Program-made: the position numbers and the translations under genes | From: Pectobacterium sp. CFBP8739 | GTDB taxonomy: Bacteria > Pseudomonadota > Gammaproteobacteria > Enterobacterales > Enterobacteriaceae | DNA: 64,000 bases | Assembly (NCBI RefSeq): GCF_013449375.1 | Contig: NZ_JACDRR010000020.1 | Coordinates: 1-64,000, forward strand | Direction of reading: 5' to 3' | Notes under the pieces: model-generated | Told to the model about the DNA's origin: nothing | What the model saw: the letters and a program-made list of their open reading frames with translations, nothing else | The model's database searches: none | Shown here: piece after piece, positions 41,590-51,187 of the stretch | How the letters are laid out: each line of letters opens with the position of its first letter | Position numbering within the stretch: the first letter of the stretch is position 1

Positions 41590-41954
41590 GCCAGTGGACA
41601 ACCGTATGTAAGTTAGACGACATCCTGCCCGGCACCGGCGTTTGCGCACTCGTCGAACAGCAGCAAATCGCCGTGTTCCGGCCTCGTAACGACGAGCAAG
41701 TTTACGCCATCAGCAATATCGATCCATTCGCGCAGGCTAGCGTCTTAAGCCGTGGCATACTGGCCGAACATCATGAGGAGCTTTGGGTAGCAAGCCCATT
41801 GAAAAAACAGCATTTTCGCCTCTATGATGGCTTCTGTCTGGAGGATGGAGCCTATTCTGTCGCGGCATATGATGCTCAGGTAACCAACGGTCATGTGCAA
41901 ATATCCATCGCAGAACGTGATATTGCGGTTGATAATAGCCAACCATTACCTTAA
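41586..41954 (+). CDS. nirD: Nitrite reductase small subunit
   Basis: Rieske-like small subunit of 122 residues, partner of NirB. The Rieske-type fold without iron ligands is typical (WTTVCKLDDILPGTGVCALV, QVYAISNIDPF). It overlaps nirB by four bases (ATGA), so stoichiometry is translationally coupled. It is slightly longer than the 108-residue E. coli protein at the C-terminus. Confidence 0.95.
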   Translation: MSQWTTVCKLDDILPGTGVCALVEQQQIAVFRPRNDEQVYAISNIDPFAQASVLSRGILAEHHEELWVASPLKKQHFRLYDGFCLEDGAYSVAAYDAQVTNGHVQISIAERDIAVDNSQPLP

Positions 41955-42035
41955 TGAAATGGTCGATGCCCTGTGACCACAGGGCACAACCCCATTTGAT
42001 TTTTCAAGAAAATCTGCGTGTTCAAGAGGCGTTAC

Positions 42036-43415
42036 ATGGATTACCTGCCAATATTCTGTCAACTCCACGATAAACCTTGTCTATTGGTGGGAGGGGGTGA
42101 AATCGCCGAGCGCAAAGCCCGGCTATTGCTGGACGCTGGCGCAGTCATTACCGTCAACGCGATCGATTTTAACGATCAATTTCGGGCCTGGGAGCAGGAT
42201 GCGCAATTAACGCTGGTACACGGTACTTTCGATCCTACGCTGCTGGACGAGGTATGGCTGGTGATTGCCGCCACTGACGATCAGGACGTAAATAACCATG
42301 TCTATGCCAGCGCCAGCGAGCGTCGGATCTTCTGCAATGTCGTCGATTCGCCAGAGCGCGCTAGCTTCATTATGCCGTCGATCATCGACCGTTCACCTCT
42401 GATGGTCGCCGTGTCTTCTGGCGGTGCCGCGCCGGTATTGGCACGACTGCTGCGGGAAAAGCTGGAAAGTATTCTGCCGCAACATCTCGGTAAGCTGGCG
42501 GCATTCGCAGGCGACCTGCGCAGCCGGGTAAAAAACCGATTTCGCAATGTGAGCGCACGCCGTCGCTTTTGGGAAAAATTCTTCGTCCACGATCGGCTGG
42601 CGCAGGCGCTGGCCAATGAAAATAGCCAAAGCGTTCAACAACTGACGGAACTGCTCTTCTCCGCCCCGCTGGATGACAGAGGCGAAGTGACGCTGGTCGG
42701 CGCAGGGCCTGGCGACGCGGGATTACTGACGTTGAAAGGCCTACAGCATCTACAACAGGCCGACATCGTCGTTTACGATCGGCTGGTCTCGGAAGAGGTT
42801 CTCAACCTGTCACGCCGCGACGCCGAGCGCATCTTCGTGGGTAAAGCATCTGGCTATCACAGCGTTCCTCAGGAGCAAATCAATCAGTTGCTGGAAGAAA
42901 AGGCACGGGCTGGCCATCGCGTCGTCCGGCTGAAAGGCGGTGACCCCTTTATCTTCGGCCGTGGCGCCGAAGAGCTGGAGTACCTGCAACAGGCGGGCGT
43001 GCCGTTCTCTGTCGTGCCCGGTATTACCGCCGCCTCGGGCTGTTCAGCCTACAGCGGTATCCCGCTCACCCATCGCGATCACTCGCAGGGCGTCAGGTTG
43101 ATCACCGGGCACGTCAAGCACGACACCGATCTGGACTGGTCCAGCCTTGCAGCAGAAAAACAAACGCTGGTGTTTTACATGGGGCTTCAGCAGGCTGAGC
43201 ACATTCAAAGTAAGCTCATCGAACAGCAGTTACCGGAAACCGTGCCTGTCGCGATTATCGAAAGCGGTACCTCAACCAAACAGCGCGTTCTGACTGGACA
43301 GCTCTCCCAACTGCGCGAATTAGCACAACAGGCCAGCAGCCCGAGTTTGATTATCATCGGCGACGTTGTCGGGCTGCGGGAAAAATTGAGCTGGTTCCCT
43401 GACCAGACAGCATAA
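42036..43415 (+). CDS. cysG: Siroheme synthase CysG
   Basis: Multifunctional enzyme of 459 residues making siroheme, the NirB cofactor. The N-terminal precorrin-2 dehydrogenase/ferrochelatase domain has the NAD motif [17 protein letters not shown] (about 13-29). The C-terminal uroporphyrinogen-III methyltransferase begins at about 216 ([19 protein letters not shown]) and has [18 protein letters not shown]. The start [10 protein letters not shown] is family-typical, with AGAGGC upstream. It follows nirD directly; the nirC transporter gene that lies between them in E. coli is absent. Confidence 0.96.
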   Translation: MDYLPIFCQLHDKPCLLVGGGEIAERKARLLLDAGAVITVNAIDFNDQFRAWEQDAQLTLVHGTFDPTLLDEVWLVIAATDDQDVNNHVYASASERRIFCNVVDSPERASFIMPSIIDRSPLMVAVSSGGAAPVLARLLREKLESILPQHLGKLAAFAGDLRSRVKNRFRNVSARRRFWEKFFVHDRLAQALANENSQSVQQLTELLFSAPLDDRGEVTLVGAGPGDAGLLTLKGLQHLQQADIVVYDRLVSEEVLNLSRRDAERIFVGKASGYHSVPQEQINQLLEEKARAGHRVVRLKGGDPFIFGRGAEELEYLQQAGVPFSVVPGITAASGCSAYSGIPLTHRDHSQGVRLITGHVKHDTDLDWSSLAAEKQTLVFYMGLQQAEHIQSKLIEQQLPETVPVAIIESGTSTKQRVLTGQLSQLRELAQQASSPSLIIIGDVVGLREKLSWFPDQTA

Positions 43416-43434
43416 TCCTCTCCCTATCTCTCGG

Positions 43435-43470
43435 CATACCCGCTATCCGTTCTACCGGATAGCGGGTATG
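43435..43470 (+). terminator. Strong hairpin after cysG
   Basis: Perfect 15-base arms (43435-43449 and 43456-43470, starting CATACCCGCTATCCG) with a six-base loop, 20 bases after the cysG stop. No T-run follows, so it may be a terminator helped by rho or an RNA-stabilising 3' structure. Confidence 0.6.
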
Positions 43471-43525
43471 CACCATCATAATGCAACGCCCCATCAAATA
43501 GCATAACAATGCACTATTTTGGACA
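43470..43525 (+). promoter_or_regulatory. Two NtrC-like enhancer sites
   Basis: GCACCA-TCA-TAATGC (43470-43484) matches 10 of 12 fixed positions of the NtrC site GCACCA-N3-TGGTGC; GCACTA-TTT-TGGACA (43511-43525) matches about 9 of 12 allowing pyrimidine at position five. Their centres are 41 bases apart, close to four helical turns. They lie about 160-200 bases upstream of the predicted sigma-54 start point, a normal enhancer distance. The match is suggestive, not proven. Confidence 0.5.
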
Positions 43526-43651
43526 TGCTCCCTTACAAAATGTCACTTTAATGCTTTACCACAGGCCACGTCTGCCTTATTTTGACTAAAACAAAATCCA
43601 TTAATAAGCAGGCTATATGAATAAATAATCAATAATCGTTTACGTAAAACG

Positions 43652-43668
43652 TGGCCCGACTATTGCTT
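43652..43668 (+). promoter_or_regulatory. Sigma-54 (RpoN) promoter
   Basis: TGGCCCG-ACTA-TTGCTT matches the consensus TGGCACG-N4-TTGCW except one base. The invariant GG (-24) and GC (-12) are separated by exactly ten bases. Transcription would start near 43678, leaving about 225 bases of leader before the first permease gene. Confidence 0.7.
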
Positions 43669-43902
43669 AGCTTTCTAATAGATTCGCGGCACGACCTCTG
43701 AATCGTTCCTATCGAACCGATTTCATCGTCAAGTCATCGTGGTTTTTCGACATTAGTGCCTCATCGAATGAGTCCATACCGAAAGGTGATACATCGCGTC
43801 ATTACGTATTTCTACTCGCGTTCCTGAACGGAGTATGTAGTCCTCTCATCACAAAAACAGTTCTGCCCAGCAGAACAATAAGCAAGCAGTTTGGAGTCAC
43901 TT
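43669..43902 (+). other. Leader between the sigma-54 promoter and the ABC operon
   Basis: About 230 bases without a gene. I see no riboswitch or leader peptide that I can support. The last bases hold TTTGGAG, the ribosome-binding site of the first permease gene. Confidence 0.4.
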
Positions 43903-44619
43903 GTGGAAGACGTTACTTTCTGGCATCTCATCAGTTTTGGTGAACAGGGCTGGGGGAAATTATTACTCATCGGGGCAGGAATGACGCTCGCGCTGGCGAT
44001 CGGTGGCTTTCTGCTGGGGGCGGTGATCGGCACGATCGGTGCCTGGTCCAAAATTTGCGGCAATCGCCCCGTTCGCTATCTGGCAGATGGCTACACAACG
44101 CTTATCCGTGGCGTCCCCGATCTACTCATCATCTACCTGCTGTATTTCGGTGGCAGCTCTGCGTTAACCCTGCTCGCCAAACTGTTTGGCAGCAATGAGT
44201 TCTTTGGCTTTCCCGGCTTCCTCGCTGGGGTAATTGCCGTCGGCATTTCCTCTGGCGCGCAGCAGACGGAAGTCTACCGCGGTGCCTTCTACGCCGTGTC
44301 CAAAGGGGAAATTGAGGCCGCCAAAGCCTGCGGTATGCCAACGCTACTGCGCCTGCGCCGCATCATCATTCCGCTTCTGCTGCGCCACGCGATTCCTCCA
44401 CTCGGCAACGTGTGGCAACTGGTGCTGAAAACTTCTGCGCTGGTTTCCGTTACCGGCGTCGCTGAACTATTGACGCAGGCGCAAACTGGCGCGGGCTCTA
44501 CCGGCAAACCGTTTGATTTCTTCATGGCGGCCGCGTTGCTGTATCTGGCTATCTCAATCTGTTCCGGCTGGATTATGCGCCGTGCTGAGTCTCATTATTC
44601 CCGGGGTGTGAAACGCTGA
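43903..44619 (+). CDS. Polar amino acid ABC transporter permease (HisQ type)
   Basis: Inner-membrane permease of 238 residues, HAAT family (histidine/ornithine/octopine type). About five membrane segments and the EAA loop GEIEAAKACGMPTLLRLRRI are visible. I choose the GTG at 43903 with GGAG six bases upstream; a TTG four codons earlier overlaps that ribosome-binding site. The stop and the next start overlap by one base (TGATG). It heads the operon that ends with an M20 amidohydrolase. Confidence 0.9.
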   Translation: MEDVTFWHLISFGEQGWGKLLLIGAGMTLALAIGGFLLGAVIGTIGAWSKICGNRPVRYLADGYTTLIRGVPDLLIIYLLYFGGSSALTLLAKLFGSNEFFGFPGFLAGVIAVGISSGAQQTEVYRGAFYAVSKGEIEAAKACGMPTLLRLRRIIIPLLLRHAIPPLGNVWQLVLKTSALVSVTGVAELLTQAQTGAGSTGKPFDFFMAAALLYLAISICSGWIMRRAESHYSRGVKR

Positions 44620-45353
44620 TGGATTTTCCTTTTCTGTATGACACGTTTCTGGAGATTATTCCCGGTATTCCGCTGACCCTGCAACTGGCCGTCAGCTCGG
44701 TTTTTCTGGGCTTCTTTCTGGCGTTAGGGCTGGCATTGATGCAGCTGTCATCCTTTGCCGTGCTGCGCTCGATTTCACGAACCTACGTGCTGTTTTTCCG
44801 CGGTACGCCGCTGCTGGTGCAGCTATTCCTGATTTACTACGGGCTGGGGCAATTTCAGTGGATTCGGGAGAGCATACTGTGGCCATTCCTGCGGGAACCT
44901 CACTGGTGCGCCCTGCTGTCGCTCAGCCTGTGTACCGGCGCCTATGCCTGCGAGATTATCCGTGGCGGATTGCAGTCCGTTCCGGTAGGCCAGATCGAAT
45001 CCGCACGCGCCTGTGGCATGCCGTCGTTCATGATCTTCAAGCGGATCGTGTTCCCGCTGGCGATCCGTCAGGCGCTCCCTGCTTACGGCAACGAGCTGAT
45101 CTCGATGGTCAAATCGACCTCGCTGGCTTCCATCATCACGCTGATGGAAATCACCGGGATCGCTGCACGTCTCATCGCGGAAACCTACCGGGCGCTCGAA
45201 GTGTTCCTGGTCGCCGGCGCTATTTATCTGTTTATTAACCTTATTCTGACCCGTTTACTGATGTGGACAGAATTTACGCTTACCCCTCATCTCCGTGCGC
45301 CGGGTGCGCAACCGGCAGCGAAAAAAATTAAGAAATTGGGAGACCTGCAATGA
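44619..45353 (+). CDS. Polar amino acid ABC transporter permease (HisM type)
   Basis: Second permease of the HAAT-family importer, 244 residues with about five membrane segments. The N-terminus [20 protein letters not shown] and the EAA loop [20 protein letters not shown] are family-typical. The tail is basic ([12 protein letters not shown]). It overlaps the ATPase gene by four bases, so it is translationally coupled on both sides. Confidence 0.92.
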   Translation: MDFPFLYDTFLEIIPGIPLTLQLAVSSVFLGFFLALGLALMQLSSFAVLRSISRTYVLFFRGTPLLVQLFLIYYGLGQFQWIRESILWPFLREPHWCALLSLSLCTGAYACEIIRGGLQSVPVGQIESARACGMPSFMIFKRIVFPLAIRQALPAYGNELISMVKSTSLASIITLMEITGIAARLIAETYRALEVFLVAGAIYLFINLILTRLLMWTEFTLTPHLRAPGAQPAAKKIKKLGDLQ

Positions 45354-46114
45354 CGACACCCGCCATTAGCCTGCGCAACATTCATAAAAGCTTCGGTTCT
45401 CTGGACGTCCTGAAAGGGATTTCTATTGAGGCCAATCAGGGGGAAGTCCTCTCCATTCTGGGATCGTCCGGTTCAGGCAAATCGACGCTACTGCGCTGTA
45501 GCAATCTGCTGGAGCTTCCCGATCAGGGCGAGATTCTCGTCGGCGGGGAAGCGATTGAAATGAAGCCGAACCGCAAAGGGCAGAACCGTCCGTCGAACCC
45601 CAAACAGATCGACAGAATTCGTACGCAGTTGGGTATGGTGTTCCAGAATTTTAACCTCTGGTCACACAAGACCGTGCTGGAAAACATCATCGAAGCGCCC
45701 GTGCACGTCTTAAAGCGTCCACAGGCGGAGTGCGTAGAGCACGCCGAGCAGCTGTTAGAGAAAGTCGGTCTGGCCGATAAACGCCACTACTATCCTGCGC
45801 ATTTGTCCGGCGGACAGCAGCAGCGCGCCGCGATCGCCCGCGCGCTGGCGATGGAACCCAAAGTGATGCTGTTCGATGAACCGACCTCCGCACTTGATCC
45901 AGAGTTGGTCGGCGAAGTGCTACGCGTCATGCGCACGCTGGCAGACGAAGGGATGACCATGCTGGTCGTGACCCACGAAATGGATTTTGCCCGCGAAGTC
46001 TCCAACCGTATCGTCTTCCTCCATCAGGGGGAAATTGAAGAACAGGGAACGCCGGAGCACGTTTTCACCGCCAGTCAGTCGGCACGTTTCCGGCAATTTA
46101 TTGCCAGTTGGTAA
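45350..46114 (+). CDS. Polar amino acid ABC transporter ATP-binding protein (HisP type)
   Basis: ATPase of 254 residues. Walker [14 protein letters not shown] (about 38-50), Q-loop [12 protein letters not shown], signature [15 protein letters not shown], Walker [15 protein letters not shown] and H-loop [10 protein letters not shown] are intact. The NFNLW motif after the Q-loop is typical for the HisP/GlnQ group. A GGGAG ribosome-binding site precedes the ATG. It is the third gene of the operon. Confidence 0.94.
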   Translation: MTTPAISLRNIHKSFGSLDVLKGISIEANQGEVLSILGSSGSGKSTLLRCSNLLELPDQGEILVGGEAIEMKPNRKGQNRPSNPKQIDRIRTQLGMVFQNFNLWSHKTVLENIIEAPVHVLKRPQAECVEHAEQLLEKVGLADKRHYYPAHLSGGQQQRAAIARALAMEPKVMLFDEPTSALDPELVGEVLRVMRTLADEGMTMLVVTHEMDFAREVSNRIVFLHQGEIEEQGTPEHVFTASQSARFRQFIASW

Positions 46115-46192
46115 ACACAACCCCACCACTATCGTCACAGTGGTGGGAAATAAACAAAATATAACGACATAAAACGCCGGGAGAACACACCA

Positions 46193-47062
46193 ATGATCAA
46201 ATCAAAACTCACTCTGCTCGCCTGCTCGCTGTGTATGGCAGGAACGCTGGCCGCTTCCTTCACCGCCTCAGCGGAAGAGAAAAAATGGACGACCGTCCGC
46301 ATCGCGACCGAAGGCGCTTACCACCCGTATAACTTCACCAAACCAGACGGCACGCTGGATGGCATGGAGATCGAACTGTACAAAGTGCTGTGTAACAACA
46401 TGCAGGTGAAATGCGAGATCATGGTTCAGCCCTTCGCCAGCGCGATTCCTGCGCTGAACGCGGGTAAATATGACGCGATCATCGCGGGTATGTCCGCCAC
46501 GGCAAAACGTCGTGAAGTGATCGATTTCAGCCAGCCGTACACACAGTCAGGGCAGACGTTTGCCGTGCTGAAATCCAGCTCACTCGCCAAAGATTTCCCA
46601 GACGCGGGCGTGCGTTTCTCTATTGAACCCGCAGATGAAGCGAAAGCACAGGCAGAAGTTGAGAAGCTGAAACCGCTGCTGGAAGGCAAAACCATCGGCG
46701 TACAGTCCGCCTCTATCGCCAGCGCCTTTTTGGATAAGTACATGAAAGGCGTGATGAAAGTACGCGAATATAAAACCACGCAAGAACACGATCTGGATCT
46801 GAAAGCTGGCCGTGTGGATCTGGTCATCGCTTCCGCGCCGTACCTGAAGAGTACAACGGAAAAGCCAGGCAATGAGAACATCGTGATGCCTGGGCCACAG
46901 TTCATCGGCGGCATTCTGGGCAGCGGTTCTTCCGTTGGCCTGCGCAAAAGCGATCCTGAGCTGAAAGCCATGTTCGACAAGGCGATCGATCAGGCTAAAC
47001 AAGACGGTACCATCAGAAAGCTGAGCGAAAAATGGTTCGGCATGGACACCACTCCACTCTGA
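46193..47062 (+). CDS. Periplasmic amino acid-binding protein, family 3
   Basis: Solute-binding protein of 289 residues with a signal peptide (MIKSKLTLLACSLCMAGTLA, cleavage near ASAEEKKW). The SBP_bac_3 signature is clear: RIATEGAYHPYNFTKPDGTLDG near the mature N-terminus, NAGKYDAIIAGMSATAKR, and a C-terminal KLSEKWFG. The ligand is probably an amino acid or an amino-acid conjugate; the family includes octopine/nopaline and cystine binders. It is fourth in the operon, after a 78-base gap. Confidence 0.92.
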   Translation: MIKSKLTLLACSLCMAGTLAASFTASAEEKKWTTVRIATEGAYHPYNFTKPDGTLDGMEIELYKVLCNNMQVKCEIMVQPFASAIPALNAGKYDAIIAGMSATAKRREVIDFSQPYTQSGQTFAVLKSSSLAKDFPDAGVRFSIEPADEAKAQAEVEKLKPLLEGKTIGVQSASIASAFLDKYMKGVMKVREYKTTQEHDLDLKAGRVDLVIASAPYLKSTTEKPGNENIVMPGPQFIGGILGSGSSVGLRKSDPELKAMFDKAIDQAKQDGTIRKLSEKWFGMDTTPL

Positions 47063-47083
47063 GTGTCTCCCAATCGCAGAATC

Positions 47084-47113
47084 GCGTGTCATGGCTAACT
47101 GGCTGTGACACGC
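47084..47113 (+). other. Intercistronic hairpin between binding protein and M20 gene
   Basis: GCGTGTCA (47084-47091) pairs with TGACACGC (47106-47113) around a 14-base loop. It may stabilise the upstream mRNA or reduce expression of the hydrolase relative to the binding protein. Confidence 0.45.
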
Positions 47114-47156
47114 CTCTCGCCAATGCCATCAAAGAAATCAAACGAGCACACCACGC

Positions 47157-48614
47157 ATGAATGCAACACACAATGAAGGAACGCTTCCGGCCGTTAATCG
47201 CCAGAACGTGGAAGAAATCTGCGATCTGATTGCCACCAAGCGACAACAGTTCTGTACGCTGAGCGACGGCATCTGGGACACGCCGGAGCTGAACTACGAA
47301 GAGCATCGTTCGGCGGCACAGCACGAAGCCATCCTGAAAGCAGAAGGCTTCCGCCTGACGAAAGGCATCGCCGGTATGCCCACCGCGCTATTGGGAGAAT
47401 TCGGCGCAGGTCTGCCGATTATCGCCATTCTGGGTGAATACGATGCGCTGCCAGGCCTGAGCCAACAGGCGAATGTCGCTGAGCCGAAGCCGCTGGAAAA
47501 CGGTGGCAATGGCCACGGTTGCGGGCACAATCTGCTCGGTACTGCGGCGCTACAGGCGGCGACAGCAGTGAAAGATTATCTGCAAAAGCACGCACTGGCC
47601 GGAACCGTACGCTTTTACGGCTGCCCTGCGGAAGAAGGCGGATCGTCCAAAGGCTTTATGGTCAAGGAAGGCGTTTTTGACGATGTCGATATCGCCCTCT
47701 GCTGGCACCCAGCGACCTTCACCGGCGTCAACAGCCCAGTCTCACTGGCCTGTAATGAACTGAATTTTTACTTCAAAGGTCGTGCCGCTCATGCCGCCAG
47801 CAGCCCTCATCTGGGACGTAGTGCGCTGGATGCGGTGGAACTGATGAACGTTGGCGTGAATTACATGCGCGAACACATGCCGTCCTCTGCCCGCATCCAC
47901 TATGCGATTACCGACAGCGGCGGCCACGCTCCAAACGTCGTTCAGGCCAACGCCACCGTGCGTTACCTCGTACGGGCACGTCAGTTGCCGGAACTGCACC
48001 AGTTGGTTAAGCGCGTGAAGAAAATTGCCGAGGGCGCGGCGCTGATGACAGAAACCGAAGTCAGCAGCGAAGTGATTAGCGGTGATGCTAATCTGCTGGC
48101 AAACCCGCCGCTGGAAGCGCGTATGCACGAACATCTGCTGGCACTCGGCCCGATACCGTTCGATGACGAAGACCGCAAAATGGCAGCGATGTTCCAGACC
48201 GCGCTGAGCGCCGAAGACATTGCCGAATCCTATGCGCGTTTCGGCGTCAAACCGCAGCCGGGTTTAACGCTGCATGACGGAATTTATCCGCTGTATAGCC
48301 CGAATGACGCCTTCATCGGCTCTACCGACGTGGGGACGGTGAGTTGGGTTGTGCCAACCGTGCAAATCCGCAGCGCGACTTATGCCATCGGCACGCCTGC
48401 ACATTCATGGCAGTTGGTCGCACAGGGGAAAACTGGGGCCGCACACAAAGGCACGGAGTATGCAGCGAAAGCGATGGCCTCACTGGCTATCGATCTGCTG
48501 GTCACGCCGGAACTGGTTGCACAGGCAAAAGCCGACCATCAGGAAAGATTGCAGCAGACACCGTTTGAGAACCCGATTCCAGACGACGTGTTTCCGCCTA
48601 TCCCACGGGGGTAA
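47157..48614 (+). CDS. M20 family amidohydrolase (AbgB-like)
   Basis: Cytoplasmic metallohydrolase of 485 residues in the M20 peptidase/amidohydrolase family. Metal-site motifs are visible: GEYDALPG (about 93-100), NGHGCGHN with Cys122/His124 (amidohydrolase subgroup), an acidic pair in CPAEEGG (about 160) and a WHP motif (about 183). The closest characterised relative I can name is AbgB, the p-aminobenzoyl-glutamate hydrolase subunit; other relatives split auxin-amino acid conjugates. No signal peptide. Being last in an amino acid importer operon, it probably hydrolyses the imported compound. Confidence 0.88.
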   Translation: MNATHNEGTLPAVNRQNVEEICDLIATKRQQFCTLSDGIWDTPELNYEEHRSAAQHEAILKAEGFRLTKGIAGMPTALLGEFGAGLPIIAILGEYDALPGLSQQANVAEPKPLENGGNGHGCGHNLLGTAALQAATAVKDYLQKHALAGTVRFYGCPAEEGGSSKGFMVKEGVFDDVDIALCWHPATFTGVNSPVSLACNELNFYFKGRAAHAASSPHLGRSALDAVELMNVGVNYMREHMPSSARIHYAITDSGGHAPNVVQANATVRYLVRARQLPELHQLVKRVKKIAEGAALMTETEVSSEVISGDANLLANPPLEARMHEHLLALGPIPFDDEDRKMAAMFQTALSAEDIAESYARFGVKPQPGLTLHDGIYPLYSPNDAFIGSTDVGTVSWVVPTVQIRSATYAIGTPAHSWQLVAQGKTGAAHKGTEYAAKAMASLAIDLLVTPELVAQAKADHQERLQQTPFENPIPDDVFPPIPRG

Positions 48615-48653
48615 GGGTGCGGATTCGAAGGGATAGGTAAGTCGTAGCAGGAA

Positions 48654-48680
48654 ACCGTCAGGAGAAACCCTCCTGACGGT
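48654..48680. terminator. Hairpin between the M20 gene and trpS
   Basis: ACCGTCAGGAG (48654-48664) pairs perfectly with CTCCTGACGGT (48670-48680) around a five-base loop. It lies between two convergent stops. T-runs are weak on both sides. Confidence 0.65.
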
Positions 48681-48689
48681 GATTAATAC

Positions 48690-49694
48690 TTACGGGCGGG
48701 AAACAAAACCAACAGCGTCGTAGACTTTCTTCAGCGTTTCCTGTGCGCGCGCACTCGCTTTTTCAGCGCCTTCACGCATGATCTGTTGCAGGAAAGCCTC
48801 ATCGTTACGGAAACGATGATAACGTTCTTGCAGCTCAGACAGCATACCGGATACCGCATCTGCCACCGCGCCTTTCAGGTGACCATACATCTGGCCATCG
48901 AATTCCTGCTCCAGCTCAGGGATGGTTTTTCCCGTCACGCCAGACAGAATATCAAGCAGGTTAGAGACTCCAGCTTTATTCGCTACGTCATAGCGAATGA
49001 CTGGCGGCTCATCGGAATCCGTCATCGCACGTTTGATCTTCTTCACCACCGACTTCGGATCTTCCAGCAGACCGATAACGTTATTGCGGTTATCGTCAGA
49101 CTTGGACATCTTCTTGGTCGGCTCCAGCAGCGACATCACCCGTGCGCCCGATTTCGGAATAAACGGCTCTGGTACTTTGAAAATATCACCATACAGGCTG
49201 TTGAAGCGCTGACCAACGTCACGGCTCAGCTCCAGATGCTGTTTTTGATCTTCGCCCACCGGCACCTGATTCGTTTGGTACAGCAGGATATCTGCCGCCA
49301 TCAGCACCGGATAATCAAACAGACCCGCGTTGATATTCTCTTCATAACGCGCGGATTTATCCTTGAACTGCGTCATACGGCTCAGTTCGCCGAAATACGC
49401 ATAGCAGTTCAGTACCCAGCTCAGTTGGCTGTGCTCAGGCACATGGGACTGAACAAAAATGGTGCTCTTTTTCGGATCGATGCCACAGGCCAGATACAGC
49501 GCCAGCGTATCCAGCGTCGCTTTTCTCAGTGCCTGCGGATCCTGACGTACCGTGATGGCGTGCAAATCCACGATGCAATAGATGCAGTCGTAATCGTCCT
49601 GCATGTTGACCCACTGACGTAACGCCCCCATGTAGTTACCAATGGTCAATTCACCAGACGGCTGCGCACCGCTAAATACAATGGGCTTGCTCAT
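48690..49694 (-). CDS. trpS: Tryptophanyl-tRNA synthetase
   Basis: Class I aminoacyl-tRNA synthetase of 334 residues, the family length. The HIGH-like motif is in [14 protein letters not shown] (about 10-23) and KMSKSDDN (about 194) is the KMSKS loop. It is the last gene of the aroK-aroB-damX-dam-rpe-gph-trpS run and overlaps the gph stop by four bases. Confidence 0.97.
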   Translation of the reverse strand: MSKPIVFSGAQPSGELTIGNYMGALRQWVNMQDDYDCIYCIVDLHAITVRQDPQALRKATLDTLALYLACGIDPKKSTIFVQSHVPEHSQLSWVLNCYAYFGELSRMTQFKDKSARYEENINAGLFDYPVLMAADILLYQTNQVPVGEDQKQHLELSRDVGQRFNSLYGDIFKVPEPFIPKSGARVMSLLEPTKKMSKSDDNRNNVIGLLEDPKSVVKKIKRAMTDSDEPPVIRYDVANKAGVSNLLDILSGVTGKTIPELEQEFDGQMYGHLKGAVADAVSGMLSELQERYHRFRNDEAFLQQIMREGAEKASARAQETLKKVYDAVGFVSRP

Positions 49695-50395
49695 ACTAAG
49701 GGTTCCTGATTGTGTGAAGAAGAATGCCCGATCAGGGGCAAAATATCGGCAAAACGATCCAGAACGACATCCGGCTGGCTCAGTTCGATCGCTTCACCAT
49801 AGTTATAACCATACGTCATGCCAACGCTACGGCAGCCCGCCGCCTGTGCCGCCTGAATATCGTTGCGGGAATCGCCGACGAACAGAAGCTCGCTGGCACG
49901 CAGCCCCAGCTTACCGAGCACGAGATAAAGCGGCGCAGGGTGAGGCTTTTTCACAATGACGTCATCGCCACCGATGATCAGCGAAAAATAGTCACCAATC
50001 CCGAGGCCTGCTAGCAGTGGTGCAACGAACGGCGTGGGTTTATTGGTCACAACCGCCATCGGAACGCCCTGCTGCGCCAACTGCGCCAGCGTCTCTTTTA
50101 CTTGCGGAAACAGCGTGCTACCGCTATCCACCGTCTGTGCATAATAGACATCGAACCGTTGACGAGTTCCTTGCAAGCGTGCACCTGTAGGCTCAACGCC
50201 AGCCCAACGCAGCGCCCGTTCAACCATCACGTCCGCACCGTTACCAATCCAGGTTGCGACACGGGCTTCACCCGCAGCAGGCAATGACTGCGCCACTAAG
50301 GCCTGATCGATCGCCGCCGCCAGACCTGGTGCGCTGTGAATCAGCGTCCCGTCTAAATCAAACGCTAATCCGCGAATCGCGGCTAATTCAGTCAT
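49691..50395 (-). CDS. gph: Phosphoglycolate phosphatase
   Basis: HAD-family phosphatase of 234 residues that removes 2-phosphoglycolate formed during DNA repair. Motif I is [14 protein letters not shown] (about 11-24), motif II VVTNKP, motif III KPHPAPL and motif [14 protein letters not shown]. The ATG at 50395 overlaps the rpe stop by eight bases; the upstream open extension runs through rpe and is rejected. Confidence 0.95.
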   Translation of the reverse strand: MTELAAIRGLAFDLDGTLIHSAPGLAAAIDQALVAQSLPAAGEARVATWIGNGADVMVERALRWAGVEPTGARLQGTRQRFDVYYAQTVDSGSTLFPQVKETLAQLAQQGVPMAVVTNKPTPFVAPLLAGLGIGDYFSLIIGGDDVIVKKPHPAPLYLVLGKLGLRASELLFVGDSRNDIQAAQAAGCRSVGMTYGYNYGEAIELSQPDVVLDRFADILPLIGHSSSHNQEPLV

Positions 50396-51065
50396 GTGTC
50401 GTCCTTGAAATTTCACTACGCATCTGATCAATGACGGCACGGTAATCTGAATGACCAAAAATGGCAGATCCCGCCACAAACATATCCGCGCCTGCTTGCG
50501 CAATCGCGCCGATATTCTCTACTTTTACGCCGCCATCGACTTCCAGTCGAATGTCGTAACCGCTGTCGTCGATCAAGCGGCGAACCTGACGCAGCTTATC
50601 CAACGTGCTGGGAATAAAGGACTGGCCGCCAAATCCGGGGTTAACCGACATCAGCAGAATGATATCCAGCTTATCCATAACGTAATCAAGATAACTTAGC
50701 GGCGTCGCAGGGTTAAACACCAGCCCAGCTTTGCAACCGTGATCTTTGATCAGTTGTAATGAGCGATCGAGGTGATCGGTGGCTTCGGGATGAAAGGTAA
50801 TGAAACTGGCTCCCGCGTTGGCGAAATCCGGGATGATACGATCGACGGGTTTCACCATCAGATGAACGTCAATCGGCGCGGTAATGCCGTAATCGCGCAG
50901 GGATTTCAGTACCAGCGGGCCAATCGTCAAATTTGGCACATAGTGGTTATCCATGACATCAAAATGGACCACATCCGCCCCGGCAGCCAATACATTAGCG
51001 GTATCTTCACCAAGACGGGCAAAATCAGCCGACAAAATGGACGGCGCGATTAAAAACGGTTTCAT
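50388..51065 (-). CDS. rpe: Ribulose-phosphate 3-epimerase
   Basis: TIM-barrel epimerase of 225 residues interconverting ribulose-5-phosphate and xylulose-5-phosphate. Metal and catalytic segments are visible: [51 protein letters not shown] and EVDGGVK. It sits between dam and gph, as in E. coli. Confidence 0.97.
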   Translation of the reverse strand: MKPFLIAPSILSADFARLGEDTANVLAAGADVVHFDVMDNHYVPNLTIGPLVLKSLRDYGITAPIDVHLMVKPVDRIIPDFANAGASFITFHPEATDHLDRSLQLIKDHGCKAGLVFNPATPLSYLDYVMDKLDIILLMSVNPGFGGQSFIPSTLDKLRQVRRLIDDSGYDIRLEVDGGVKVENIGAIAQAGADMFVAGSAIFGHSDYRAVIDQMRSEISRTTHD

Positions 51066-51187
51066 TCATTTCTCCAAACGGTAAAGTCTGAATGCCTGCG
51101 GGTAACCTGTTCCCAGTTAATGACATCTTTCACGCCATTAACCGATTCACTGCGTTCTGTTTACCCCACCCTGTATACAAAACGGTA

